Of a stretch of DNA of 64,000 nucleotides, positions 52,601 to 61,337 are shown piece after piece. The stretch is from Pseudoramibacter alactolyticus (GTDB lineage: Bacteria; Bacillota; Clostridia; Eubacteriales; Eubacteriaceae), in assembly GCF_050908235.1 (NCBI RefSeq), contig NZ_CP194340.1; one strand, 5' to 3'. Numbering within the stretch: position 1 is the first letter of the stretch; each line of letters opens with the position of its first letter. A model generated the notes under the pieces. That model saw nothing but the letters and a program-made list of their open reading frames with translations, had not been told where the DNA came from and did not search any database. Both the position numbers and the translations under genes were made by a program.

Positions 52601-55600
52601 GAATGCAGCCATCGGCATCCGCTTTCCCCAGATCCCCCGTGCGGTAGATTCTGCCGAAACGCGGATGCATGCGAAAGGCTGTCTTCGTCAGCTCCGGGGC
52701 ATTGCGATAGCCAAGCGCCACCCCTCTGCCGCCTATGCAGATTTCGCCAGTCACCCCCTGCGGACAAAGCCGCATCATCTCATCCAGCACGTAACAGGTC
52801 TGATTGGTCAAAGGGTACCCATAGGGGATATGCTGCGATCTGTCGTAATCCCTTGTGATCGGATATGCGATCGACCAAACCGCCGCTTCAGTCGCCCCTC
52901 CGAGGCTCCACACTTTCGCATTTGGCATTTTCTTCATGATTTTTTCCGGAAGCCCAGGCGGAATAAAATCCCCGCTTAACAAGACGGTTCGCACGGTATG
53001 ATTCTGTTCTGTCATATGATCCACGATCAGTTCGGCCGTTGCGGGAACACAGTTGATGACCGTAACGCCTTGTTCTGTCAGCATTCGCGCCGTTTGACGA
53101 ATATTTCTGGAATCTAAAATCACAACCAGATGCGCGTGTAGCAGAATCGATTCAAACAGATCAAACACTGAAAGGTCAAAACAAAACGAGGTGATCACCG
53201 CAAAGACATCACGACTTGTCAGCTCCATGCGTTCACGCATATCAAGCAGCGTGTTGATAATGGCGCTTTGTGAAATTTCCACTCCCTTCGGCGTGCCTGT
53301 GCTGCCGGACGTATAGATAACATAGGCGAGATCCTCCGACGCCTCCTGCCCGGCTTTATCCGCAACTGCGACGATATCGTCTGTGCCAGCCCGCATGATG
53401 AGCCTGCATCCGCTTTGATCGATGATGGTCTGCTTTCGCTGCATCGGGTAATCTTGATCGAGCGGCACATAGGCTGCGCCGCTTCGGGCGACGGCAAGCA
53501 GGCGGACAACCGTCTCGAGATCCTTTCTGCATTCAACGGCAACCAAAGCGCCGGGTCCCGCGCCGCATCTTTGCAGTTTTGCCGCTAACTGTCCGGTTCT
53601 TTCGTCCAGTTCACGGTAAGTCATGCTTCCGGTGTCGTCAGAAATGGCAACAAGATCCGGCGCCTGTTTCAGCCCTGCCTCTATAAGCGCTTTCAGCGTT
53701 AATGCCCCGGTCGCCGATTCTGTTGAATTATATTGATCGATCGCTTCGATAAATTCAGGGAGCGGCTGTAAAATCCCATCGTCGGGCACGCCGTCTGCGC
53801 CGCTGCAAATCAGCGCTTCAAACTGCGCGAACATGCTTTTTATTTTTTCTGGCTCGAACAGCTCGTCCACAAAGTCCCAGGTGACGCTAAGCCCCTCGGC
53901 ATTTTCCATAACCTGACAATCAAGATGCACCTGCGGGGTCTGGCTGACGCTGTAGCAGACCTTGCCAGGCGTCTTCTCGAAGCTTTTGCCGTGATCGCTG
54001 AAAAGCATGCTGGTAAAAACGACCGGCATCTTCGCTTTCTCCGGATCGGCCACGCGTTCCCTATAGTCGCGCATAACCCGGATGCCGTCATACCTGGCAT
54101 GCCCGATGCTTTGAAGGATCTGCCGCTGGACACGACGCACCTGATCCCAAAGCGATGCCTTCTCTAAAACAACGGGAACCAGCACAAGCGTGGTAAAGTC
54201 GCCAATAATGCGGTTGACATTGTCGCTTAGCGGCATTCTGTCGAACGTCGTAACATTGATGGTCATCGCCTGCGTCCCGGACCAATAGCCAAGCACCTTG
54301 CTGTACATCGTCAGCAGATAGGATGCTGCCGTCGTCTGATTTTCAGCGATCTGCGATAAAATCCACTGCCATTTTGTTTTCGGGATCAGCGTTCGCAGCC
54401 GCCTGAAATGCGGATTGATGATCTCTGTTTCCGGTTTATCCGCAATGGGCGGTGCCGGCGCGAGATCCGGCATGATATTACGCCAGTATTCGGCGTCTTC
54501 GCGGTCAATCCCTTCCTTAAGGAGATTACTGCGGCAGCAGACATAGTCACGGAATGTAAATGCGTCATGATCCACGCACATCTTATTGCCGTAATACGCA
54601 TCATAAAGCTGTCGTATCATAATCTGCATGCTCATGCCGTCTGCAATCAGCAGATTAAAGTGCAGGAAAAGATAATGATCGCCGTCCGGCAGCGCCATGG
54701 ATTCCATTTCAAACATCGGATAACGATGCGGATCGATCGGCCTGCCCTCAAGCCTTTTCCGAATTGCGACAACATCATCATCGGAATGATATTGATGTCT
54801 TCGAATAACAAATTCAGGATAATCGGCAAGAATCCGCTGTGTTCCGTTTTCACTAACCACAGCGTGAAGCATCGGCTGCTGTTTTATCACCTGATTCACG
54901 GCTCTTTGGAGCTGATCGATATCCCAGCTGGTCTTTAGTTCGTAATACGCCTGCGTCGTGATGCTTTCCATTCCCTGATTCTGTGAGCCGCCTACCAAAT
55001 AGGCAAGCTGTACCGATGTCAGCGGAAATGGGGCGTATGCGTTTGCTTCATCATGGGCATAGCTTTGCGCTGTATCGGCCGAATCCGAGCTATCGATCAG
55101 TTCGGCAAGCGCTTTGACGGTGGCATGGGTCAGAAAATCGTTCAGCGACAGCTTATAACCATATTGCTTCTCCAGAATCGCGGTCATTCTGACCATCATG
55201 ATGGAATCGCCGCCGATGGCAAACAGATTGTCGGTGATGCCAAAATTCTCTGTGCCGAGCATTTCTTGCCACACGCTAAAAATACGCTGCTCTGTTTGGG
55301 TCTTAGGATGTTTATGCTCGTTCTGGCCTTTCGCATGAGTCGAGGCGGCCGGCAGCATAGACTTGTTCACTTTCCCATTGACGGTCAGCGGAAGCTCGCC
55401 AAGCTGAATCAAATGGGCCGGCAGCATATAGGGCGGCAGCTTTCCGTTTATATCCTCCTTGAGTTGTGCCAATTCCGTCTCTGTCAGAAAATTTCGCTTT
55501 GACCCGCGCATCCCCAAAATCAAATGCTCGCCAAAAACGGATGCCGCCGCGTCTCTTTGCGGAAAAGCCGCCGTCTGTGCATAACCGGAACGCTTCATCA

Positions 55601-58600
55601 CCTGCTCCCATTCATCGGCAGCAATTAACGGCGCACACGCCGCCACACGGAAATCCTCATAATGGTTGTAGCCCTCGATCATATGCGTAGAAACCATCTG
55701 AATGCGCGAATCCGTCGTCGTCTCAAGCATCACCATCACGCCGCCGGGCGCAAGCAGTTGGGTGGTCAGGGTCATGGCATGATCGACATCGCGGGCATCA
55801 TGCATGACATTCGCCGCAATAACCACATCAAATGATTCATATCCAAAGCGCTGTTCCGGAATCGCCTTGTCAATATCAAAAAGTCGATACTGCATAAACG
55901 GATACGATGAAAAATGCTTCTTGGCTTCGCTCAGAAAATATTGGGAAAGATCGGTAAAGGTATAGGCGATTCTCTCTTCCGGCAATCCGGCAAGCAATTC
56001 GACGATGCGCTGCGTGGTGCCGCCGACCCCCGCGCCAATTTCCAAAATGCGGACAGCGCCGTCCGAGCGGCTCAACATGCTTTTAACCAGTTCAAAAACA
56101 GCCTCTGCCGCCAGCTCATTGAAATAGCGCGAAATGTCATTGCCGCGATAAATGGCTTCTGCCGCGCCGAAATCGCCGTCGGGAAACAAATAGGTCAATG
56201 CCTCTTTTTCCCCCTTGAGAATATCGATTCCGTACTTTATCGTATTAAGAAAAAAGGCGGGGTTTCCGGCTACGGATGCGGCCTCGCGAATAAGGGCGTC
56301 CATTTCCGCATCGGAAACGCTCTGAAGCCGTGCCACACAGTAGCAATCGTGATCCGCATCAATGCTGCCGTCTTCTGCCAAATTTTTAAGCCATTGACGC
56401 ATCAGCTTCGTATAGCCGGGCTTGACAGCGCTGCGTCTGACCAATAATTCAGGCGTAAAAAAATCGTCTCCCAGTCCGCTTTCTTTACATAACTGCAAAA
56501 TGATCCGTTTCATGTGCGCTGTCGCCGTTTTTTCTGCCAGCGCGGCAAATTGATTAAATTCAGCCACATCCGGCGCTTCGACTTCACGACACCTATCGCA
56601 TAGAAGCTGTAAGGTCTGGCCTGCTTCCTCCGGCAGAGCGGTATGATTTTGCACGTGCGGCACAATATAACCTATCAGCTGTTTATGCAGGGCCGCTCCG
56701 CTGGCGATCACTGCGGCGGAGTTGACCTTGTCCGAATCCATCAGTGTTTTTTCTATCTCACCCGTTTCCACGCGAAAGCCGTTGACTTTCACCTGGCCGT
56801 CCTTGCGCCCCAGAATACGAATAAAACCCTCGGAGGTAAAAACGCCCAGATCCCCGGTGTTATACAGCCTGCCATATTGATGATGCTGAATAAAGGCCGC
56901 CCTGGTCCTTTCATCGTCACGATGATAACCCTTTGCAACACCTCGACCGCCGATGAATATCGTTCCTTTGACGCCCGCCGGGCATAATTGGAGGTTTTTG
57001 TCCAGCACATAGCAAGTCTGATTCGCCAGCGGATAGCCGTAGGGAATACTTTCGCTATATCGAACGCTTGCATCAATGGGATAGGCAATCGACCATATCG
57101 TTGCCTCCGTTGCGCCGCCAAGACTGAGCAGTTCGGCATTCGGGCAAATTTTGGCAAGCGCTTCCGGCAATGTCAGCGGAATAAAATCCCCGCTCATCAG
57201 CACATAACGTAGCGACCGATAGGTTTCCTCTTCACTTTGCTCTGTGATCAACTGAACAACGGAAGGAACGCCATTGAGAATCGTAACCTGCTCTGCGTGA
57301 AGGACAGATTTAAGCGTGCGGATATCCCGGGCATCGTCAGCAATATAGACACAAGCGCCGGAGGTGATCCCTGAAAATACGTCAAACACCGACAGATCAA
57401 AGCTAAACGCCGATACGTTGAGCAGAACATCGTCGCTTTCAAGCCCGAGCCGCGCATTCATATCAAAGATCGTATTACAAAGCTGCCCGTGGGTGATCTC
57501 AACCCCCTTGGGCAGACCCGTGCTGCCTGAGGTATAGATGATATATGCGCTGCTGTCTTCCGCCACCGGCGCTGTGCCCTCATGCGCCGACACGGGCGCG
57601 CCGTATAACTTTCCATCAAAAAAATCACAATCAAAATAAAGGCCGCACGCGCATGCGTCGCAAATATAGCTTACTCTGTCGGCCGGATAATCCGGGTGAA
57701 TCGGAATATAGACACAGCCCGCGCGGATGACGCCGACGATATAGATCACTGTGCTGATCGAACGGTTTCCCTTGATCGCGATATGGCTTCCCGCCGGATA
57801 TTCGGCAAGGATTGCATTTTTAACGACCTCTGAATAAATATCCAGCTCCTGAAAGGTTATGCTGCGGCGGCTGTCTTTAAATGCCGTTTTATTTGCGAAT
57901 TTTTTCAATGCATTTTCTATGATAGGGATCATTGAAACGTGCGGAAGCTCGGGCTGTTTCGTGGCGTTATAGGCCCTCACGGCTTCGGCTGTTTTCGCAT
58001 CCGGCGACAGGACAAGCCTTTGCCCGGATACCGCAAGCCGCTCAATCATTTTGATATATTGTGAAAAGGCCAGCGTCATATTTTCTTCGCGGTAATAGCC
58101 GTCAAGATAATCCCACGTGATCTCAAGTTTGTTCTCAATTTCAAGCAGCTGGCAGTCAAGGCGCACCTGCGGCGTCTGACTGATGCTGTTCATCAGCCGG
58201 CCGATGCGCATCGGCATCCCATTGGCATCGGATTCGTCGAGCATGCTTGTAAAAACAATATCAAAATGGTTTTCATGCTGCTGCTTGCGTTGACGGCTGA
58301 TGATCCGCTCCACCTCGAAGCCGTCACAGCCGCTATGGCGATAGGCCGCCATCAGTTCCTTCGTCACCTGATGCGCGCGGGAATAGATATTGGTTTGCGC
58401 AGTATTTTCATAAGGCAGAAGCATCAGGGACGTGAAATCGCCGACCACATCGAGGTATCTGCCGCGCTTCGCACCACGGTTAGACATTGTCAGCGCAATC
58501 GTAAAGCGTTCGTCGCCGCTCCAGTATGCAAGGACCTCACCGTAAAGCTCAAACAGCACCGATGTCAGGATTTCGTTATTTTTTCTGATCTGTTGCTTGA

Positions 58601-59309
58601 TGATTTCCCATTGCTTCGGCAAAATCTGATGGATCAGCCTTTTATACTGTTTCTTCTTTGGGACTGCCTCCGTATGGAGCAGATCTGGAGCAAAGCACAA
58701 ATCCTCCGCTCTCGATTCCCAGTATTTTCTGTCGCGCCGATATTTTTCGCTCTGTTTTATCTCATTTTGCCACATCGCATATTCGGCAAAACGCAAGTCG
58801 GGCTGAACAGACGGCAACTCGCCCCGTTCAATTGCGTCATAATAGTCCATGATGCTGCGGAAAACGAGAATCAGACTGCTCCCGTCCGCAATCAACAGAT
58901 CAAAACTAAAAAAAAGATAGGTCGAGCCATCCGGCGTCTTCGCTGCCTCCACACGAAACAGCGGCCACTGTTCAGGATCCATTTTCTCATGCGAAAGCAC
59001 TGCACGCTTCCGACTGACAAACGTTTCCCATGCGGCATCGTCAGACGCCGATAAATCATACCTTTGAATATGATAAGGCGCTGTTTCCTCGAGAATCTGC
59101 TGCATGCCGTTATCATGGAATACGGTTCTGAGCATCGCGTGCCTGCGGATGGCGAAGTTTAACGCCCGCTCCAGCAGATCTGCATCCAGATTATTCTTAA
59201 ATTCATAATACACATGTGCTGCCGTATCACCGAGTGCATAGCGCTGGGATCGGCCCATATAGTATGCGAGCTGCGCATTCGTCATCGGAAATGAGAGCCT
59301 GTTATTCAT
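49632..59309 (-). CDS. Nonribosomal peptide synthetase, two Cy-A-MT-PCP modules with terminal reductase
   Basis: 3225 residues. Order: Cy1 (1-435; DxxxxDxxS as DLLIADGSS near 138; SQTPQVRLD), A1 (about 455-1320; YTSGSTGLPKG near 596) with a methyltransferase-like insert (EIGAGVGG near 1091), PCP1 (GGDS near 1368), Cy2 (first Asp replaced: NLLIADGMS near 1553), A2 (YTSGSTGTPKG near 2003) with a second insert (EMGAGTGA near 2492), PCP2 (GGDS near 2764), NAD(P)-binding reductase (GATGYLG near 2865, YxxxK). The A-domain codes read by eye as DLFNLSLIW and DLFNLSLVW, near the DLYNLSLIW of cysteine. No loading domain, so a starter arrives on a separate carrier. Inserts may methylate or epimerise. 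The product would be a two-thiazoline aldehyde or alcohol. Confidence 0.93.
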   Translation of the reverse strand: MNNRLSFPMTNAQLAYYMGRSQRYALGDTAAHVYYEFKNNLDADLLERALNFAIRRHAMLRTVFHDNGMQQILEETAPYHIQRYDLSASDDAAWETFVSRKRAVLSHEKMDPEQWPLFRVEAAKTPDGSTYLFFSFDLLIADGSSLILVFRSIMDYYDAIERGELPSVQPDLRFAEYAMWQNEIKQSEKYRRDRKYWESRAEDLCFAPDLLHTEAVPKKKQYKRLIHQILPKQWEIIKQQIRKNNEILTSVLFELYGEVLAYWSGDERFTIALTMSNRGAKRGRYLDVVGDFTSLMLLPYENTAQTNIYSRAHQVTKELMAAYRHSGCDGFEVERIISRQRKQQHENHFDIVFTSMLDESDANGMPMRIGRLMNSISQTPQVRLDCQLLEIENKLEITWDYLDGYYREENMTLAFSQYIKMIERLAVSGQRLVLSPDAKTAEAVRAYNATKQPELPHVSMIPIIENALKKFANKTAFKDSRRSITFQELDIYSEVVKNAILAEYPAGSHIAIKGNRSISTVIYIVGVIRAGCVYIPIHPDYPADRVSYICDACACGLYFDCDFFDGKLYGAPVSAHEGTAPVAEDSSAYIIYTSGSTGLPKGVEITHGQLCNTIFDMNARLGLESDDVLLNVSAFSFDLSVFDVFSGITSGACVYIADDARDIRTLKSVLHAEQVTILNGVPSVVQLITEQSEEETYRSLRYVLMSGDFIPLTLPEALAKICPNAELLSLGGATEATIWSIAYPIDASVRYSESIPYGYPLANQTCYVLDKNLQLCPAGVKGTIFIGGRGVAKGYHRDDERTRAAFIQHHQYGRLYNTGDLGVFTSEGFIRILGRKDGQVKVNGFRVETGEIEKTLMDSDKVNSAAVIASGAALHKQLIGYIVPHVQNHTALPEEAGQTLQLLCDRCREVEAPDVAEFNQFAALAEKTATAHMKRIILQLCKESGLGDDFFTPELLVRRSAVKPGYTKLMRQWLKNLAEDGSIDADHDCYCVARLQSVSDAEMDALIREAASVAGNPAFFLNTIKYGIDILKGEKEALTYLFPDGDFGAAEAIYRGNDISRYFNELAAEAVFELVKSMLSRSDGAVRILEIGAGVGGTTQRIVELLAGLPEERIAYTFTDLSQYFLSEAKKHFSSYPFMQYRLFDIDKAIPEQRFGYESFDVVIAANVMHDARDVDHAMTLTTQLLAPGGVMVMLETTTDSRIQMVSTHMIEGYNHYEDFRVAACAPLIAADEWEQVMKRSGYAQTAAFPQRDAAASVFGEHLILGMRGSKRNFLTETELAQLKEDINGKLPPYMLPAHLIQLGELPLTVNGKVNKSMLPAASTHAKGQNEHKHPKTQTEQRIFSVWQEMLGTENFGITDNLFAIGGDSIMMVRMTAILEKQYGYKLSLNDFLTHATVKALAELIDSSDSADTAQSYAHDEANAYAPFPLTSVQLAYLVGGSQNQGMESITTQAYYELKTSWDIDQLQRAVNQVIKQQPMLHAVVSENGTQRILADYPEFVIRRHQYHSDDDVVAIRKRLEGRPIDPHRYPMFEMESMALPDGDHYLFLHFNLLIADGMSMQIMIRQLYDAYYGNKMCVDHDAFTFRDYVCCRSNLLKEGIDREDAEYWRNIMPDLAPAPPIADKPETEIINPHFRRLRTLIPKTKWQWILSQIAENQTTAASYLLTMYSKVLGYWSGTQAMTINVTTFDRMPLSDNVNRIIGDFTTLVLVPVVLEKASLWDQVRRVQRQILQSIGHARYDGIRVMRDYRERVADPEKAKMPVVFTSMLFSDHGKSFEKTPGKVCYSVSQTPQVHLDCQVMENAEGLSVTWDFVDELFEPEKIKSMFAQFEALICSGADGVPDDGILQPLPEFIEAIDQYNSTESATGALTLKALIEAGLKQAPDLVAISDDTGSMTYRELDERTGQLAAKLQRCGAGPGALVAVECRKDLETVVRLLAVARSGAAYVPLDQDYPMQRKQTIIDQSGCRLIMRAGTDDIVAVADKAGQEASEDLAYVIYTSGSTGTPKGVEISQSAIINTLLDMRERMELTSRDVFAVITSFCFDLSVFDLFESILLHAHLVVILDSRNIRQTARMLTEQGVTVINCVPATAELIVDHMTEQNHTVRTVLLSGDFIPPGLPEKIMKKMPNAKVWSLGGATEAAVWSIAYPITRDYDRSQHIPYGYPLTNQTCYVLDEMMRLCPQGVTGEICIGGRGVALGYRNAPELTKTAFRMHPRFGRIYRTGDLGKADADGCIHILGRKDHQIKINGFRVETGEIEHVLEESRRIERAVVVYDKGQNSLTGYIKPAVRPVNAPEIWRAESLFDEMRMASNDRIRALMTGSDEAHMRRANQSVINQMKQVIYELIAEGRVAQPFTLASFFDQTGVRKIYEKLMRQWFAILIREGFMDCDGQRYSLRYDASSLKDWRVGLGAVQTAIGDITFISQCRENLKEILLGKVDVLQLLFPDGKMAAAEELYKSNQISAHYNKLTADVIGRYVGAVGEPASVMEMGAGTGATSAGVIEKIQESCREYLFTDVSDFFTDAAREKFKTYSFMKYQNYDINRSPCEQGYPYEQHDVILAANVMHDAVDVKKSLEYAASMIKPGGVLVLQEMTRTSLIQLVSTRMIEGYSDFNDFRLEKNSPILDAKEWASVLKAAGFETVFCFPDAKIESDLFGEHIIFAGKPAVSCYLNKAQLQDETKRIRDKLPAYMMPSAWMQLRAFPLTYNQKVDLKALPQPSQPEKKSEAFAQPETQEEKFLWELWRRQLGHTHFGVTDDFFLVGGDSLKAIKTIAEINERYSLEMTAFFESPDIRHIAAKMQSDGRVIREKLSALYGRMNGQAVTPPVDAADEWAQYEKKISEDMAHLKLKNAAGSNENILLFGATGYLGCYLLRSLLKNVPRDITVIVRSANDAAAAKRVAEGYRFYFGDAQSKAAAQRIHAVSGDFTQPRFGLKPERYDKLANTITCVINTAAMVKHQGVYEAFYQTNVRSVANIIQFASTGIPKTVHHVSSNGIMFGAYPDGDNRMLFTEYDCDRGQTFTNYYLRSKFEAEKIIMQARQTQGMNINIYRAGSIMFDSSSGHFQRNMAENTAYMFFRAFKKMGIAPADLDFSFDITFVDQLADAMTRIILSGVSLNDVYHMVNPNRANLSEVFRHGLVAKNLRPMNFSEVCEFFERHFEDETYRPYIQDVLYNCEMIALLNRHAKQLTTRRTERLLEKLGFNWRPVSDEMIARAMHYAEKAAYI

Positions 59310-60025
59310 TCGTATGCTCCTTTTTCATCAGAGCATCGGCACGCCCGGCTAAGTAACTGGCTGATATATGCAATAACCGAATCGTTCTGAGCATTCATAT
59401 AAAAGTGTCCGCCTTCAAAGTATTTAACGCCGTAAAAATTCAATGCGCACTGTTTCCACGCCGTTAGATCGGTCTGCCCCACTTCCGCGTCATCCCTGCC
59501 GCAGAGCACTGCAACGGCATCAGGCTTTTCGTTTTCGGCAAGCGGTTCGGGACGATAACTCTGTATAAGCCTGAGATCGCTTTGTACAATCGGGATGAAA
59601 AAATCCTCTGCCCGCAGATAACTAAATAATTCCATATTGCTTCCACCCATCGACATCATATAATTGATCACATCGGCTCTTGAATCGCAGTTGATCGCCA
59701 CCCCTTTAAATTCATCAGGCGCGGCCTGCCCTGAAACGATCAGAAGGCGGACGCGACCCTTTAGTCTGCGTGCGGCTTCATAAGCTACAAACGCGCCCAT
59801 GCTGTGGCCGAAAAGTATGCAGGGTTCATCATCTGCCAAAACCAGGTCCAGTTCTTTCATGATATAGTCAGCAAACCCCCGCATGTCACCGGGATATGGG
59901 ATATTCACCTTTTTTCCGCGCCCGGGGTATTCGATCAGGCAACATGTCGCCGGTGCCTGAAGGCGCTGCAGAAAACTATAATAATTGCCAAATCCGCCTG
60001 CATGTGGAAAACAAATCATTTTCAT
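59306..60025 (-). CDS. Type II thioesterase
   Basis: 239 residues from ATG 60025, whose ATGA overlaps the ligase stop; a longer frame starts at 60046. GrsT-like alpha/beta hydrolase: CFPHAGGFGNYYSF, EYPGRGK, nucleophile elbow FGHSMGAFVAYE with Ser, and the C-terminal EGGHFYMN His. Such enzymes remove wrong acyl groups from carrier proteins. The stop overlaps the NRPS ATG (ATGA). It differs from the second thioesterase of the operon in having the normal Ser. Confidence 0.92.
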   Translation of the reverse strand: MKMICFPHAGGFGNYYSFLQRLQAPATCCLIEYPGRGKKVNIPYPGDMRGFADYIMKELDLVLADDEPCILFGHSMGAFVAYEAARRLKGRVRLLIVSGQAAPDEFKGVAINCDSRADVINYMMSMGGSNMELFSYLRAEDFFIPIVQSDLRLIQSYRPEPLAENEKPDAVAVLCGRDDAEVGQTDLTAWKQCALNFYGVKYFEGGHFYMNAQNDSVIAYISQLLSRACRCSDEKGAYE

Positions 60026-61323
60026 AAGGCAAACCCATCCTTCCATGACCTCAGTTCCTGTGTGGAACGAATAAATCTTGTGGGAATTTCATATCCCGCA
60101 AGCCGTGTCTCGCAATGCCGGCGAAACGCCGCATCGGATATATCAAAATCCGCCGAATACCGGCAAATCAGATCGTAGGGCGGCTTCTTAGAAATACTGA
60201 CCACCGCCTTATGGATGCCGTTGATGTCGCCAATGATGCTCTGGATGCGCTGTCTGCTGATTTTTTTGCCGGCAATGATTATAACGTCGTCGGCACGGCC
60301 TGTTATGTGCACGCTTCCGGTTTCATCAATATATCCAACGTCGTTTGTAAAGTATGCGTGACCGTCAAGACTGTGAATGCCGGTTGCTTCGTCGACATAG
60401 GCGCCGGCCGAACCCGCCGTATCCACACAAATGACAGATTGTCCGTCTTTTTGGGCCACGGAGAACACAATATTCCCAATCGGTCTGCCCACATCCGTGC
60501 TGTCATCCCGGCACGTCCCGACGGCCAGGCTCCCAGCTTCGGAACACCCGTACTGCTGAAGAACCGGTACGTCAAATTTTTTCGTCAGTCCCGCGGCTGT
60601 TTCAGCCGAAAGCCGGCCGCCTGAAGAAACGATCCTGCACATTTTCTTCCCAAGTGTGTACTGCCCGCCAATGCGAAGCATGGCATCCAAGAAATGTGGA
60701 ACGCCATACAGGTAATCCGCATGCATCCGTTCAGAGAGCTCCGCCACACGCCGCGGCAGCAGAATATCCGGCAATAGAATGGTGCCGCCGGTTCTATCCG
60801 CCGCCAGCATGACGCATATGAAACCAAAGGAATGATAAAATGGCACCGCCGGCAAAAAACGCTCTTCATGCTCTCCGTATCGCATATGGGTCAGGTACCG
60901 CTTAAGTTCTATATGGATTTGCTTTTCTGTGCGCAAAACCATTTTCGGTTCGCCGGTCGTTGCCGATGTCATCTGAAGTACTGAGCGAGCGGGTATTTCA
61001 AGCGCGACAGGACGCCGGCGGCGTTCAAGCTGGATCGATCCTTGATCCCATATGGCCAACACGTCGGCCATCAACGCAGCTGACTGCAATTTTTTTGCCG
61101 CCGGATAATCGCCGCTTACGAGCAGGACCGACGCCTGAAGATGCATTGCCGCATGATACAGCACATAGATGCCGATGGCGGTTTTGCTTTGGCAGCAGAT
61201 TATCTGCTTTTCGCGGATGCCAAATTTTTCCATCTGAGCAGCGGCCTTGCCAATCGCATCCCAAACAGACTGCTGCGGCACAGATTTTTCGCCAATATAA
61301 AAATTTGCCTTGTGATGCCTCAT
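60022..61323 (-). CDS. AMP-dependent acid ligase of the NRPS operon
   Basis: 433 residues from ATG 61323, with GGAGG four to five bases upstream; a TTG 18 bp earlier is excluded. ANL-family enzyme shorter than usual (about 500). Seen: P-loop variant TSATTGEPKMVLR, VPFYHSFGF, SSGGRLSAETAAGL, QQYGCSEAG and TGRADDVIIIAGKKIS with the hinge; the C-terminal subdomain is short and the usual final Lys lies near SWKDGF. Probably activates the starter acid and loads it on a stand-alone carrier protein; aryl versus alkyl substrate cannot be read by eye. Confidence 0.85.
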   Translation of the reverse strand: MRHHKANFYIGEKSVPQQSVWDAIGKAAAQMEKFGIREKQIICCQSKTAIGIYVLYHAAMHLQASVLLVSGDYPAAKKLQSAALMADVLAIWDQGSIQLERRRRPVALEIPARSVLQMTSATTGEPKMVLRTEKQIHIELKRYLTHMRYGEHEERFLPAVPFYHSFGFICVMLAADRTGGTILLPDILLPRRVAELSERMHADYLYGVPHFLDAMLRIGGQYTLGKKMCRIVSSGGRLSAETAAGLTKKFDVPVLQQYGCSEAGSLAVGTCRDDSTDVGRPIGNIVFSVAQKDGQSVICVDTAGSAGAYVDEATGIHSLDGHAYFTNDVGYIDETGSVHITGRADDVIIIAGKKISRQRIQSIIGDINGIHKAVVSISKKPPYDLICRYSADFDISDAAFRRHCETRLAGYEIPTRFIRSTQELRSWKDGFAL

Positions 61324-61337
61324 TTTTCCTCCGTTTC

